Below, piece after piece: positions 26,198-34,497 of a stretch of 41,763 nt of DNA. Location: the NCBI GenBank assembly GCA_028291365.1, contig JAQGIE010000042.1, forward strand, positions 1-41,763, written 5' to 3'. The translations under genes were made by a program, and so were the position numbers. The notes beneath the pieces were generated by a model, which did not search any database, had not been told where the DNA came from, and saw only the letters and a program-made list of their open reading frames with translations. Position 1 is the stretch's first letter. Each line of letters opens with the position of its first letter. The DNA comes from Rhodospirillales bacterium. Lineage in GTDB: Bacteria; Pseudomonadota; Alphaproteobacteria; BOG-932; Roseiterribacteraceae.

Positions 26198-26812
26198 GTG
26201 AACGAAAAAATCACCCTTCATCGGGGCGACCTGCCCCCGGATCTCTCGTTCGGTTCGATCGTCGCGATCGATACCGAAACGATGGGATTGCGCCCCGAAC
26301 GCGACCGGCTGTGCCTGGTGCAGCTGTCGTCGGGCGACGGCACGGTGCATCTCGTTCAGTTCAACAATCGCTTTGACGCGCCCAATCTGAAACGGCTGCT
26401 GACCGATCCGTCGGTGGTGAAGCTGTTCCATTTCGCGCGTTTCGACGTCGCGGTGTTGAAGGCCTATCTCGGCGTCGACGTGAATCCGATCTGGTGCACC
26501 AAGATCGCATCGAAGCTGGTTCGCACCTTCACCGATCGCCACGGGCTCAAGGATCTCGTGCGCGAGCTGCTCGGCGTCGAACTGTCGAAGCAGCAGCAGA
26601 GTTCGGATTGGGGCGCGCCCGAATTGACCGAGGCGCAGCTCGAATATGCCGCGTCCGACGTGCTGCACCTGCATGCGCTGCAGACCAAGTTGACCGAGAT
26701 GCTGGTGCGCGAAGGCCGGCTCGACCACGCCGAAGCCTGTTTCCGCTTCCTGCCGACGCGGGGGTGGCTGGACCTGAAGGGCTGGGCCGACGCGGACATT
26801 TTCGCCCACTGA
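26198..26812 (+). CDS. rnd: Ribonuclease D, single-domain form
   Basis: A 204-residue DEDD exonuclease. Metal-binding residues are Asp25 and Glu27 (AIDTETMGL), Asp83 (HFARFDVAVL) and Asp154 with Tyr150 (EYAASDVLHL). The C-terminal HRDC domain of E. coli RNase D is absent, as is usual for the short alphaproteobacterial type. RNase D trims tRNA 3' ends. The GTG at 26198 is only five bases after the CCA of tRNA-Leu; longer frames would start inside the tRNA. There is no room for a normal ribosome binding site, so mRNA and tRNA probably come from one transcript. Confidence 0.93.
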   Translation: MNEKITLHRGDLPPDLSFGSIVAIDTETMGLRPERDRLCLVQLSSGDGTVHLVQFNNRFDAPNLKRLLTDPSVVKLFHFARFDVAVLKAYLGVDVNPIWCTKIASKLVRTFTDRHGLKDLVRELLGVELSKQQQSSDWGAPELTEAQLEYAASDVLHLHALQTKLTEMLVREGRLDHAEACFRFLPTRGWLDLKGWADADIFAH

Positions 26813-26892
26813 TCGCGGTGGCTTCGATCGCGCATTCGGCACGAATGCACGTGAATCAACCGCAAAGGCTGTGACTCGTTGTATCCGGGGGC

Positions 26893-26921
26893 CTGACGAA
26901 AGGGCCCCTCATCTGTATATG
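26893..26921 (+). promoter_or_regulatory. Possible promoter of lptC
   Basis: CTGACG (26893-26898), 17 bases, then TATATG (26916-26921). The predicted start is at or next to the ATG at 26928, so the mRNA could be leaderless. A GGGGCC/GGCCCC inverted repeat overlaps the -35 region. Confidence 0.35.
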
Positions 26922-26927
26922 TAAGTC

Positions 26928-27575
26928 ATGGATTCTGACTTGGAATCTGGGGCCGCGCGCGACCGCGTCGCCTGGACGCCGACAAAGCGCGATCCGATCA
27001 ACCTGCGGCGCAGCCGCCAGGTGCGGATACTGCGCGTGGCTTTGCCGGTCGTCGTCGTGGTCCTGCTGGGCGTGATCGCGCTATGGCCGCAGTTCCGGCC
27101 GCGCCAGATCGAAACGGCGCAGGAGGAACGGCGCCGCTCCGAGATGGTCAATACACGCTTCACCGGCATGGATCGGTCGAGCCGACCCTATACGATCACC
27201 TCGGATGCAGCCGAACAGGCGTTGGACGGGTCGGGCATCGTCGAGATGACCCATCCGGTCGCCGAAATCACCCTGGCCAACGGACGCTGGATCGCGGTGA
27301 AGGCCGTCCATGGCCGCTACGACCAGAATACCGGCAAGATCGATCTCGACGGCGCGGTCGAACTGTTCCACGACGAGGGGTATCGGTTTCTGACCGAACG
27401 TGCGCATGTCGATTTCAACCAGGGGGTGGTGTGGGGCGATCAGCCGGTCGAAGGTCACGGACCCAAGGGCGAGATTCGCGCGCTGGGCTTTCGCGTGACC
27501 GACAAGGGCGAGAACACGGTCTTCACCGGTCCGTCCAAACTGACGCTGCGCGTGGCGGAGCGGCCTCCCTCGTGA
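26928..27575 (+). CDS. lptC: LPS export protein LptC
   Basis: A 215-residue bitopic protein: a basic cytoplasmic tail (RDPINLRRSRQVRIL), one membrane helix at about 37-54 (ALPVVVVVLLGVIALW), then a periplasmic beta-jellyroll with the SDAAEQALDGSGIVEMTHPVAEI stretch typical of the LptC family. It joins LptB2FG at the inner membrane and hands LPS to LptA. Start is ATG at 26928. Its TGA overlaps the GTG of lptA (GTGA). The order lptC-lptA-lptB supports the call. Confidence 0.94.
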   Translation: MDSDLESGAARDRVAWTPTKRDPINLRRSRQVRILRVALPVVVVVLLGVIALWPQFRPRQIETAQEERRRSEMVNTRFTGMDRSSRPYTITSDAAEQALDGSGIVEMTHPVAEITLANGRWIAVKAVHGRYDQNTGKIDLDGAVELFHDEGYRFLTERAHVDFNQGVVWGDQPVEGHGPKGEIRALGFRVTDKGENTVFTGPSKLTLRVAERPPS

Positions 27576-28507
27576 AATTTTTTGACGTGAAGTCTTTCGG
27601 CATGATGCAGGTCGGCTTGAAGTTCGCGGCGCTGTCGGTGCTGGCGATCGCCATCGCGTCGCCGGCGGCCGCGCAACTCACACCCTTCGCCGATCCGGCC
27701 GACAAGAACGACAAGGCGCCGTTGGAGATCACCGCCGACGGCACGCTGGAATGGCTGCAGGATGCGCGCGCCTACGTCGCCCGCAAGAACGCGGTCGCCA
27801 CACGCGGCCCCTCGACCGTGCACGCCGACACGCTGACCGCCTTCTATCGCGAGTCACCGAAAGACGCGAAGAAGCCGGCGCCCGAGCACAAGAAAGGCGA
27901 TCCCAGCGACGCCGACCCCGGCCAGATCTGGCGCGTCATCGCCGAGGGCGGGGTGAAGATCGAAAATAACGGCCGCACCGCCTATGGCGACCGCGCGGTC
28001 TACGACGTCGACAAAAAAGTCGTGGTGTTGACCGGCGGCGATCTCAAAGTGATCACCCCGATCGAAACCGTCACCGCGAAAGACTCGATCGAATATTGGG
28101 AAGACACCGAGACCGCGGTCGCGCGCGGTCAGGCGCTGGCGCGCAAGCGGGAAGACACGCTGGCCGGCGACGTGCTGGTGGCGCACTTCACCAAGGACGA
28201 GAAAGGCTCGACCTCGCTGCACCAGGTCGAAGGTTTCGGCAACGTCGTGATCACGACCCCCAAGGATGTGGTTCGCGGCGCGCACGGCACCTACGACATG
28301 CGAACCCGGCGCGCGACGATCGCGGGCCCGGCGAAATTCGCACAGAGCAAGGCTGCCGGCGCACCCGAGCCGGGCACGCCGCCCGGTCCGGCCAAGACTG
28401 CGCCGGTCCGCGTGCGCGGCCTGTTCGTGCCCAAGAACTCCGATGACAAACAACCGGCGAGGGCCCCTGCTGCGAGCGCGCAGGCCGGCGCCGAGGCGAA
28501 GAAATGA
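27572..28507 (+). CDS. lptA: LPS transport periplasmic protein LptA (OstA-like)
   Basis: A 311-residue protein. The GTG at 27572 overlaps the lptC stop and leads into a signal peptide ending at SPAAAQ (residues about 10-35). The mature part holds the LptA/OstA jellyroll: PLEITADGTLEWLQDARAYVARKNAVATRG, then GVKIENNGRTAYGDRAVYDV and AHGTYDMRTRRATIAG. It forms the LPS bridge across the periplasm. It is longer than E. coli LptA (185 residues), with an insert rich in Lys, Asp and Pro at about 95-115 and a long Pro/Ala-rich C-terminal tail. Its stop overlaps the lptB start by four bases. Confidence 0.92.
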   Translation: MKFFDVKSFGMMQVGLKFAALSVLAIAIASPAAAQLTPFADPADKNDKAPLEITADGTLEWLQDARAYVARKNAVATRGPSTVHADTLTAFYRESPKDAKKPAPEHKKGDPSDADPGQIWRVIAEGGVKIENNGRTAYGDRAVYDVDKKVVVLTGGDLKVITPIETVTAKDSIEYWEDTETAVARGQALARKREDTLAGDVLVAHFTKDEKGSTSLHQVEGFGNVVITTPKDVVRGAHGTYDMRTRRATIAGPAKFAQSKAAGAPEPGTPPGPAKTAPVRVRGLFVPKNSDDKQPARAPAASAQAGAEAKK

Positions 28508-29256
28508 ACGACATGCCGCGGCTGGTCGCCGACAATGCCGGGCTGGTGGCCCGCCATCTGGGCAAGCGCTTCAAGCGCCGCCCGGTGCTGCGCGACGTGT
28601 CGGTCGCGGTCCAGCGCGGCGAGGCGGTCGGCCTGCTCGGCCCTAACGGCGCCGGCAAGACCACCTGTTTCTACATCATCACCGGGTTGATCGCGGCCGA
28701 TACGGGCTCGATCCATCTCGACGGGCACGACATCACCTCGCTGCCGATGTATCGCCGCGCCCGGCTGGGAATCGGCTACCTGCCGCAGGAAGCGTCAATC
28801 TTTCGCGGGCTGACGGTCGAGGAAAACATCCGCGCCGTGCTCGAAGTGGTGGAAAGCGACCCCGACCAGCGCGCCGTGATGCTGGACGATCTGCTGGCCG
28901 AATTCTCGATTTCGCACCTGCGCCGCACGCCGGCGCTGGCGCTGTCTGGTGGCGAGCGCCGCCGCGTCGAGATTGCGCGCGCGCTGGCGAGCCAGCCGCA
29001 ATTCATGCTGCTGGACGAACCTCTGGCTGGCATCGACCCGATCGCGGTGGGCGAAATCCGCGAGTTGATCCAACTTTTGCGCCGCCGCGGCATCGGCGTG
29101 CTGATCACTGACCACAACGTTCGCGAGACGCTCGATATCGTAGATCGCGCCTACATCCTGCATGATGGCGCCGTCCTCATGGAGGGCGCACCCTCGGACA
29201 TCGTCGGAAACCAGGATGTCCGGCGGGTCTACTTGGGTGAAAGGTTCAGTCTTTAG
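28504..29256 (+). CDS. lptB: LPS export ABC transporter ATPase LptB
   Basis: A 250-residue cytoplasmic ATPase. Walker A is GPNGAGKT at 46-53, the signature is LSGGE at 147-151, Walker B is MLLDEP with Asp171 and Glu172, and the H-loop is ITDHNVRETL. The GYLPQEASIFRGL stretch is the Q-loop characteristic of LptB. It powers LptFG-driven extraction of LPS. LptF and LptG are not in the window. It follows lptA with an ATGA overlap. Confidence 0.97.
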   Translation: MNDMPRLVADNAGLVARHLGKRFKRRPVLRDVSVAVQRGEAVGLLGPNGAGKTTCFYIITGLIAADTGSIHLDGHDITSLPMYRRARLGIGYLPQEASIFRGLTVEENIRAVLEVVESDPDQRAVMLDDLLAEFSISHLRRTPALALSGGERRRVEIARALASQPQFMLLDEPLAGIDPIAVGEIRELIQLLRRRGIGVLITDHNVRETLDIVDRAYILHDGAVLMEGAPSDIVGNQDVRRVYLGERFSL

Positions 29257-29273
29257 GCGTTCGATACGTCGAC

Positions 29274-30764
29274 ATGGCGCTCACGCAACGGCTCGATCTC
29301 CGCCAGGCGCAGACCCTGGTGATGACCCCTCAACTGCAGCAGGCAATCAAGCTGCTGCAGTTGTCGAACGTCGAGCTGGTGGATTATGTCGAACGCGAGC
29401 TGGAGCAGAACCCCCTGCTCGAAATGGCCGATCCGGCCGAGCCGCCCACCGCCGCCGACCAGCCTGCCGCCGAAGCCCGCCCCGAAAGCGAGGGCACGCA
29501 GGACCTCACGCAGATCACCCAGAACGACGCGGCCGGTACCGCCGAGACCCCGCTCGATACCGATCACGACACGACCTATGACGAAGCCGGCCCCTCGGCC
29601 TTCGCGCGCGAACGCAGCGGCGGCGGCACCTCGTTCGAGGACGACGACTTCGATGCCACCGAGCGGCTGACCGAAACCAAGACGCTGCGCGATCATCTCT
29701 ACGAGCAGCTTGCGGTCGAGATCACCGACCCCGCCGAACGTCTGATCGGCGGCGCCTTGATCGAGATGGTCGATGAATGCGGCTGGATCACCGAACCGCT
29801 CGCGCACGTCGCCGCCGCGCTCGGCGCGCCGGTCGAGCAGGTCGAAACGGTGCTGTTGAAGCTGCACAAATTCGAGCCGACCGGCGTCTGCGCGCGCTCG
29901 CTGGCGGAATGTCTGGCGCTGCAGCTGCGCGAGCGCGACCGCTGCGATCCGGCCATGCAGACGCTGCTCGACAATCTCGACCTGCTGGCGGCGCGGCGCA
30001 TGCCGGACCTGATGCGGCTGTGCGGCGTCGATAGTGCCGATCTCGCCGACATGATCGCCGAGATCAAACAGCTCAACCCGAAACCGGCCCGGGAGTTCGA
30101 TTTTTCGCCGGTGCACACCGTCGTGCCCGACATTCTGATGCGCCCCAACCCGTCGGGCGGCTGGGTGGTCGAGCTCAACCACGACACCTTGCCCAAGGTG
30201 CTGGTCAATCGCCGCTACCACGCCGTGGTGCAAAAAGGCACGTTGAGCAAAGCCGATCGCGACTACATGGCCGAGCGGCTGACGGCGGCGAACTGGCTGG
30301 TGCGTTCGCTCGACCAGCGCGCCACCACCATCCTGAAAGTCGCCAGCGAGATCGTGCGCCAGCAGGACGCGTTCTTCATCTACGGCGTGCAATATCTGCG
30401 GCCGCTGATCCTGCGCGACATCGCCACCGCGATCGAAATGCATGAATCGACGGTGAGCCGCGTCACCTCGAACAAATACATGCAGACTCCGCGGGGCATT
30501 TTCGAGCTCAAATATTTCTTCTCGACCGCGATCGCGGGCTCGGCCGGCACCGATTCCCACTCGGCCGAGGCGGTGCGTTTCCGGATCCAGAAGCTGATCA
30601 CCGGCGAAGCCGCCGACGCGATTCTCAGCGACGACACCATCGTCGACCTGCTCCAGAAGGACGGAATCGAGATCGCGCGCCGCACCGTGGCGAAGTACCG
30701 CGAACAGCTCCGCATCCCGTCCTCGGTGCAGCGCCGCCGGGAAAAACTGTCCGCCTCGGCCTAA
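29274..30764 (+). CDS. rpoN: RNA polymerase sigma-54 factor RpoN
   Basis: A 496-residue sigma factor. Region I (LTQRLDLRQAQTLVMTPQLQQAIKLLQL) binds enhancer-bound activators, an acidic region II follows at about 55-130, and the RpoN box ARRTVAKYRE lies at 468-477, which reads the -24 element. It starts 17 bp after lptB, the usual proteobacterial order. The hpf and ptsN genes that often come next are absent; two secreted cysteine proteins follow instead. Confidence 0.98.
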   Translation: MALTQRLDLRQAQTLVMTPQLQQAIKLLQLSNVELVDYVERELEQNPLLEMADPAEPPTAADQPAAEARPESEGTQDLTQITQNDAAGTAETPLDTDHDTTYDEAGPSAFARERSGGGTSFEDDDFDATERLTETKTLRDHLYEQLAVEITDPAERLIGGALIEMVDECGWITEPLAHVAAALGAPVEQVETVLLKLHKFEPTGVCARSLAECLALQLRERDRCDPAMQTLLDNLDLLAARRMPDLMRLCGVDSADLADMIAEIKQLNPKPAREFDFSPVHTVVPDILMRPNPSGGWVVELNHDTLPKVLVNRRYHAVVQKGTLSKADRDYMAERLTAANWLVRSLDQRATTILKVASEIVRQQDAFFIYGVQYLRPLILRDIATAIEMHESTVSRVTSNKYMQTPRGIFELKYFFSTAIAGSAGTDSHSAEAVRFRIQKLITGEAADAILSDDTIVDLLQKDGIEIARRTVAKYREQLRIPSSVQRRREKLSASA

Positions 30765-30935
30765 TTCTCCTGAATCCAGTGGAATTCTGGAACAGTTGCG
30801 GCCGTCCAGGCGATTCCGCACCCGGAAGCTGATGTTAACCAAGGCCGCATTTCCGTCCTATTCAGGGTAGTGACTCCGGCAATGCTTCGGATAGGTTCCG
30901 ACGCCCGTAACACATCTCCAAGGAGACGCTGTCAG

Positions 30936-31226
30936 ATGAAGTCCGTTCTCGCGCTCGCCGCTCTCGTTGCTTTCGCCGCCGCCCCTGCGGTTGCGAAGGA
31001 TTGTGGCGCCCGCCCCGCCGCCCCCTCGGTTCCGAGCGGCAAGACCGCTACCGAAACCGACATGAAGACGGCCGGCGGCAAAGTTCAGGCCTATACCAAG
31101 GCGATGAACGATTACATGAAGTGCCTGGTCGATGAGGCCAACTCGGCGCGTAACGAAGGCACCAAGGTGTCGAAGGACTACGAAGTCGCGGTCAACGAGT
31201 ACAACAAGACGCCTGCGAAGCAGTAA
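30936..31226 (+). CDS. Small secreted protein with one two-cysteine module (96 aa)
   Basis: Family not recognised. A signal peptide (MKSVLALAALVAFAAAPAVA) leaves a mature protein of about 76 residues with Cys23 and Cys63, 39 residues apart. After the first cysteine comes a Pro-rich strand, then a charged amphipathic helix ending in YMKC, then a second helix ending in NEYNKT. The same pattern appears twice in the next gene. The cysteines probably form a disulfide between helices. AAGGAGA at 30919-30925 serves the ATG at 30936. It lies 171 bp after rpoN, so it likely has its own promoter. Confidence 0.8.
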   Translation: MKSVLALAALVAFAAAPAVAKDCGARPAAPSVPSGKTATETDMKTAGGKVQAYTKAMNDYMKCLVDEANSARNEGTKVSKDYEVAVNEYNKTPAKQ

Positions 31227-31306
31227 CCACCCGCAGCAGTCATGGCAGCGGCTGTCCGCGAGTGGCCGCGCCACCACTTTTCCCCGGGACGATCACGAGA
31301 GCCACG

Positions 31307-31987
31307 ATGATCCGCCAAGCTTCTGCATTCGCCGCCGCCGTCTTTGCCTTGTTCGTCGCCGCGCAGGCGCAGGCCCAGTCGGGCGCGCCGGCCGTGACCC
31401 CCGCGAACTGCAAGGAGCCGGTGGTCCCCAAGCAGCCCGCCGCGAAGATGACGAGCGAAGAGCTCAACGCGCTGACCAAGCAGTATCAAGCTGCCGTGAA
31501 AGACGGAAACTCGCGCTACATGCAGTGCGCGAGCGACGCCGATTGGGGCAAGTTCCAGAAGAAGGTCGAAGCCTACGGCAACAAGCTCAGTGCCGAGGTC
31601 GCCACCTTCAACAAGACCAATGGCCGGCCGCAGACCACGCCCGCGAGCTGCACGCCGATGAAGGCGCTCGACTTTCCTGCCGTGCCGACGCGTGAGCATG
31701 TGGTGCAGATCCAGGCCGATCTCAAAGTCGCCCAGGCCGACTTCAACGATCGCTATGCCAAATGCGCCGCGACCAAGGATGCGGTCGAGGCCAAGAACAA
31801 CATCGAAAAAGCCGTGACCGCCTTCAACGCCAAGGCGCAGCAGATCAATGCCGAGACGCAGCGCGTCAACAGCGAAACCCAGAAGGCGAACGAAGAAGCG
31901 CTGAAGCAGCAGGAAGAGAACGCTTCCAAGCAGAAGAGCAACACGCCGAGCGGCGGCTCCAGCAATAGCCCCGGCACGCGCTACTGA
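31307..31987 (+). CDS. Secreted protein with two copies of the two-cysteine module (226 aa)
   Basis: Family not recognised. A signal peptide (cleavage near AQAQA, about residue 24) precedes two tandem modules. Module 1 has Cys35 and Cys74 (YMQC) and ends in TFNKT; module 2 has Cys115 and Cys153 (RYAKC) and ends in TAFNAK. Both start PxxC and contain a Pro-rich turn and a helix, as in the neighbouring 96-residue protein. The tail at about 178-215 is a Gln/Glu/Asn/Lys-rich coiled coil, then a Ser/Gly end. It lies 80 bp downstream of its paralogue and the pair is closed by a strong terminator. Confidence 0.8.
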   Translation: MIRQASAFAAAVFALFVAAQAQAQSGAPAVTPANCKEPVVPKQPAAKMTSEELNALTKQYQAAVKDGNSRYMQCASDADWGKFQKKVEAYGNKLSAEVATFNKTNGRPQTTPASCTPMKALDFPAVPTREHVVQIQADLKVAQADFNDRYAKCAATKDAVEAKNNIEKAVTAFNAKAQQINAETQRVNSETQKANEEALKQQEENASKQKSNTPSGGSSNSPGTRY

Positions 31988-32010
31988 TCTTCCGCATCAG
32001 CGGTACGACG

Positions 32011-32046
32011 AAAGCGGCGGGCCCAAAGCCCGCCGCTTTTTTGTTT
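32011..32046 (+). terminator. Intrinsic terminator after the cysteine-module genes
   Basis: AAAGCGGCGGGC (32011-32022) pairs perfectly with GCCCGCCGCTTT (32028-32039) around a five-base loop and leads into TTTTTTGTTT. A textbook rho-independent terminator. Confidence 0.93.
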
Positions 32047-32107
32047 GGCGGTATGCGCCCGTGCGCTGCGCATGCCGGATCGTGTTCGCTTCGCGAAACG
32101 ACCGGGG

Positions 32108-33931
32108 TCAGGAAACCTCTTCGAGCTCGTCGACCATACGTTCGATCAATGACAGGCCGCGCGCCCAGAAAGCGGGGTCGGCGGCGTTGAGCCCGAACGG
32201 TGCCAGCAATTCGCCGTGGCGTTTGGTGCCGCCCGCGCGCAGCAGGTCGAGATATTTCTCGGCGAACCCGTCGGGATGCGCCTCGTACTCGGCATAGAGC
32301 GCATTCACCAGGCAATCGCCGAACGCGTACGAATAGACATAGAACGGCGTGTGCACGAAATGCGGAATATACGCCCACAGATTGGCGTATCGCGCATCGA
32401 TGTCGATCGCCGGGCCCAAACTGTCGCGTTGTGTCTCGAGCCAGATCTCGCCCAGCCGTTCCGGCGTCAACTCGCCGTCGCGACGTTCGCCGTGAACGCG
32501 CAGCTCGAAGCGATGGAATGCGATCTGCCGCACCACCGTGTTCAGCATGTCCTCGACTTTGGCGGCCAGCATGAAGCGGCGTACGGCGGGATCCTTCTCG
32601 CCGTCGAGCAGCGCGCGGAAGGTCAGCATTTCGCCGAACACGCTCGCCGTCTCGGCCAAGGTCAGCGGCGTCTGCGACAGTAGATGTCCCTGTGCGCCCG
32701 CCAGCACCTGGTGCACGCCGTGACCCAGCTCGTGCGCGAGCGTCATCGCATCGCGAACCTTGCCGTGCCAGTTGAGCAGCAGATAGGGATGCGCGCTGGG
32801 CACGGTCGGATGCGCGAAAGCGCCTGACGATTTGCCCGCCACCGGCGGCACGTCGATCCAGCTGTTGGCAAAGAACCGTTCGCCGACCTTGGCGAGATCG
32901 GGCGAGAAGCGCGCATAGGCGCCCAGCACCAGCTCGCGTCCCGCCTCCCAGCCGATGGCGCGATCAGCGTCACCCGGCAGCGGCGCGTTGCGGTCCCACC
33001 AGTTCAGCTTCTCCTTGCCGAACCAGCGCGCCTTCAACGCGTAATAACGATGCGACAGGCGTGGATGCGCCTGCTCGACCGCGGCGACCAGCGCGTCGAC
33101 GACCTCGTCTTCGACCTGATTGGCGAGATTGCGGAACGAGGTCGAACGTGGATATCGCCGCCAGCGATCGTCGATCTCCTTGTCCTTGGCCAAGGTCGAT
33201 GTGATCAGCGCGAACAGCTTGTTGTTGGCCGCGAGTTTTTCGGCGACCGCGAGCCCGGCTTCGCGCCGCACCGCCTCGTCCGGTTCGCTCAACAGGTTGA
33301 GCGTGTCGCTGATCGGCAGCTCCTTGCCGCCCACGGGAAAGCGCAGGCCGGCGATGGTCTGGTCGAACAGGCGCGACCACGCACCCGAGCCGACGACATG
33401 GCGTTCGTGCAGCAGCTTCTCGGCATCGTCGCTGAGCTGATGGGCGCGAAAGACGCGCACCGAATCGAGCCAGGGACGCCAATGGCGGAGCGCCGCGCTG
33501 CTGCCATAGGCGCTTGTCAGATCGCTCTCTTCGATGCGGTTGAGTTCGAGCGAGAAGAAGACGAGGTCGGACGAGATCTGCGTCACGCGCTCGACGATCG
33601 TCTGGTAGAAGCGGCCGATCGCGGGATCTTCCTGATCCTCGGCATGAACCAGCCCGGCATAGGATACGAGTTTCGACAGGCCCTCATCGACGCGTTCATA
33701 GGCGGCGACCGATTCAGCCAGCGCATCGCCGTCGAGCGACGCGACCTTGCCTTGATAGCGCTTGGCGAACTCGGTCGCCTCGCGCGCCAGACGCTGCAAG
33801 TCGGCTTCGATCGCAGGCGACTCGCGCCCCGAGTAGAGATCCGATAGATCCCAGCGCGGCAGCGAGGCGGCCTCGTCACCCTGCGCCCCGGCCACGCCCG
33901 CCTTGTCCCGTCGCAGATCAGCACGATTCAT
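32108..33931 (-). CDS. pepF: Oligoendopeptidase F (M3 family metallopeptidase)
   Basis: A 607-residue cytoplasmic zinc peptidase. The active site is His400-Glu401-x2-His404 (TLAHELGHGVH), with the third ligand expected in the downstream SVFGEML stretch. The N-terminal RWDLSDLYSG and the GTKRHGELLAPFGLN end are typical of M3B enzymes, and the length is normal. It degrades peptides of about 7-17 residues. The start at 33931 is 14 bp from the divergent bioY gene, so the promoters must overlap or lie inside the coding regions. Confidence 0.96.
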   Translation of the reverse strand: MNRADLRRDKAGVAGAQGDEAASLPRWDLSDLYSGRESPAIEADLQRLAREATEFAKRYQGKVASLDGDALAESVAAYERVDEGLSKLVSYAGLVHAEDQEDPAIGRFYQTIVERVTQISSDLVFFSLELNRIEESDLTSAYGSSAALRHWRPWLDSVRVFRAHQLSDDAEKLLHERHVVGSGAWSRLFDQTIAGLRFPVGGKELPISDTLNLLSEPDEAVRREAGLAVAEKLAANNKLFALITSTLAKDKEIDDRWRRYPRSTSFRNLANQVEDEVVDALVAAVEQAHPRLSHRYYALKARWFGKEKLNWWDRNAPLPGDADRAIGWEAGRELVLGAYARFSPDLAKVGERFFANSWIDVPPVAGKSSGAFAHPTVPSAHPYLLLNWHGKVRDAMTLAHELGHGVHQVLAGAQGHLLSQTPLTLAETASVFGEMLTFRALLDGEKDPAVRRFMLAAKVEDMLNTVVRQIAFHRFELRVHGERRDGELTPERLGEIWLETQRDSLGPAIDIDARYANLWAYIPHFVHTPFYVYSYAFGDCLVNALYAEYEAHPDGFAEKYLDLLRAGGTKRHGELLAPFGLNAADPAFWARGLSLIERMVDELEEVS

Positions 33932-33945
33932 AGGTTTCAGCTCCG

Positions 33946-34461
33946 ATGTCCCGCGTCAGATCTAGGCCGCTCGGTGCGCTCGGCCAACCGTTGCTGCTGA
34001 CGATTGTCGGAACCGCGGCGATCCTTCTCGGCGCGCGTTGCGCGGTGCCGCTGGGATCGACCCCGTCGACCCTGCAGAGTCTCGCGCTCGTGCTGGTGGC
34101 CGGATTGTGGGGGCCGCGGATCGGCGCTGCCGCGGTGCTGCTCTACGCCGCAGCCGCGGTGGCAGGTCTGCCGGTCCTCTCGTTCGGCAGCTCGATCCCG
34201 TTTCCGCGCTTCGTGCAGAGCGGCTCGTTCGGCTGGGTGCTGGGTTTTCTGCCGGCGGCGCTGCTGGCAGGCGCGGCGCGTCATTGGGCCGGCGCGCGGC
34301 TGGGACGCTGGTTCGCGGTCGCGCTGGCGGCGCATGTCATGCTGATTGCGGTCGGGCTGGCGTGGAATCGCGCCGGCGTCGAACTCACCGTCCTGTTCGG
34401 CGCGGTGCTGAAAAGCGCGGTCGCGGCGGCGCTGCTGGCGCTGATCCGATCGCGCCGCTGA
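33946..34461 (+). CDS. bioY: Biotin transporter substrate-binding protein BioY
   Basis: A 171-residue membrane S-component with five or six helices. The QSLALVLVAGLWGPRIGAAAVLLYAAAAVAGLPVL stretch, followed by a GSFGWVLGFLPAALLAG helix, matches BioY. It imports biotin alone or with the ECF module BioMN; bioM and bioN are not nearby, so it may act alone. It is slightly shorter than the usual ~190 residues because the N-terminal tail is short. Confidence 0.92.
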   Translation: MSRVRSRPLGALGQPLLLTIVGTAAILLGARCAVPLGSTPSTLQSLALVLVAGLWGPRIGAAAVLLYAAAAVAGLPVLSFGSSIPFPRFVQSGSFGWVLGFLPAALLAGAARHWAGARLGRWFAVALAAHVMLIAVGLAWNRAGVELTVLFGAVLKSAVAAALLALIRSRR

Positions 34462-34497
34462 GTCTTTGTCCGGTCGCGTTTTCCGATGGAAGCCGCT

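Noticed and set aside
30785-30830. EcfG or sigma-54 promoter ahead of the cysteine-module gene
   Set aside because: GGAAC is followed at 17 bases by CGAT rather than CGTT, and the GG/GC spacing does not fit a -24/-12 site.
29253-30842. A 529-codon minus-strand open frame opposite rpoN
   Set aside because: Shadow of rpoN, which has all its signature regions; no domain seen in the antisense product.
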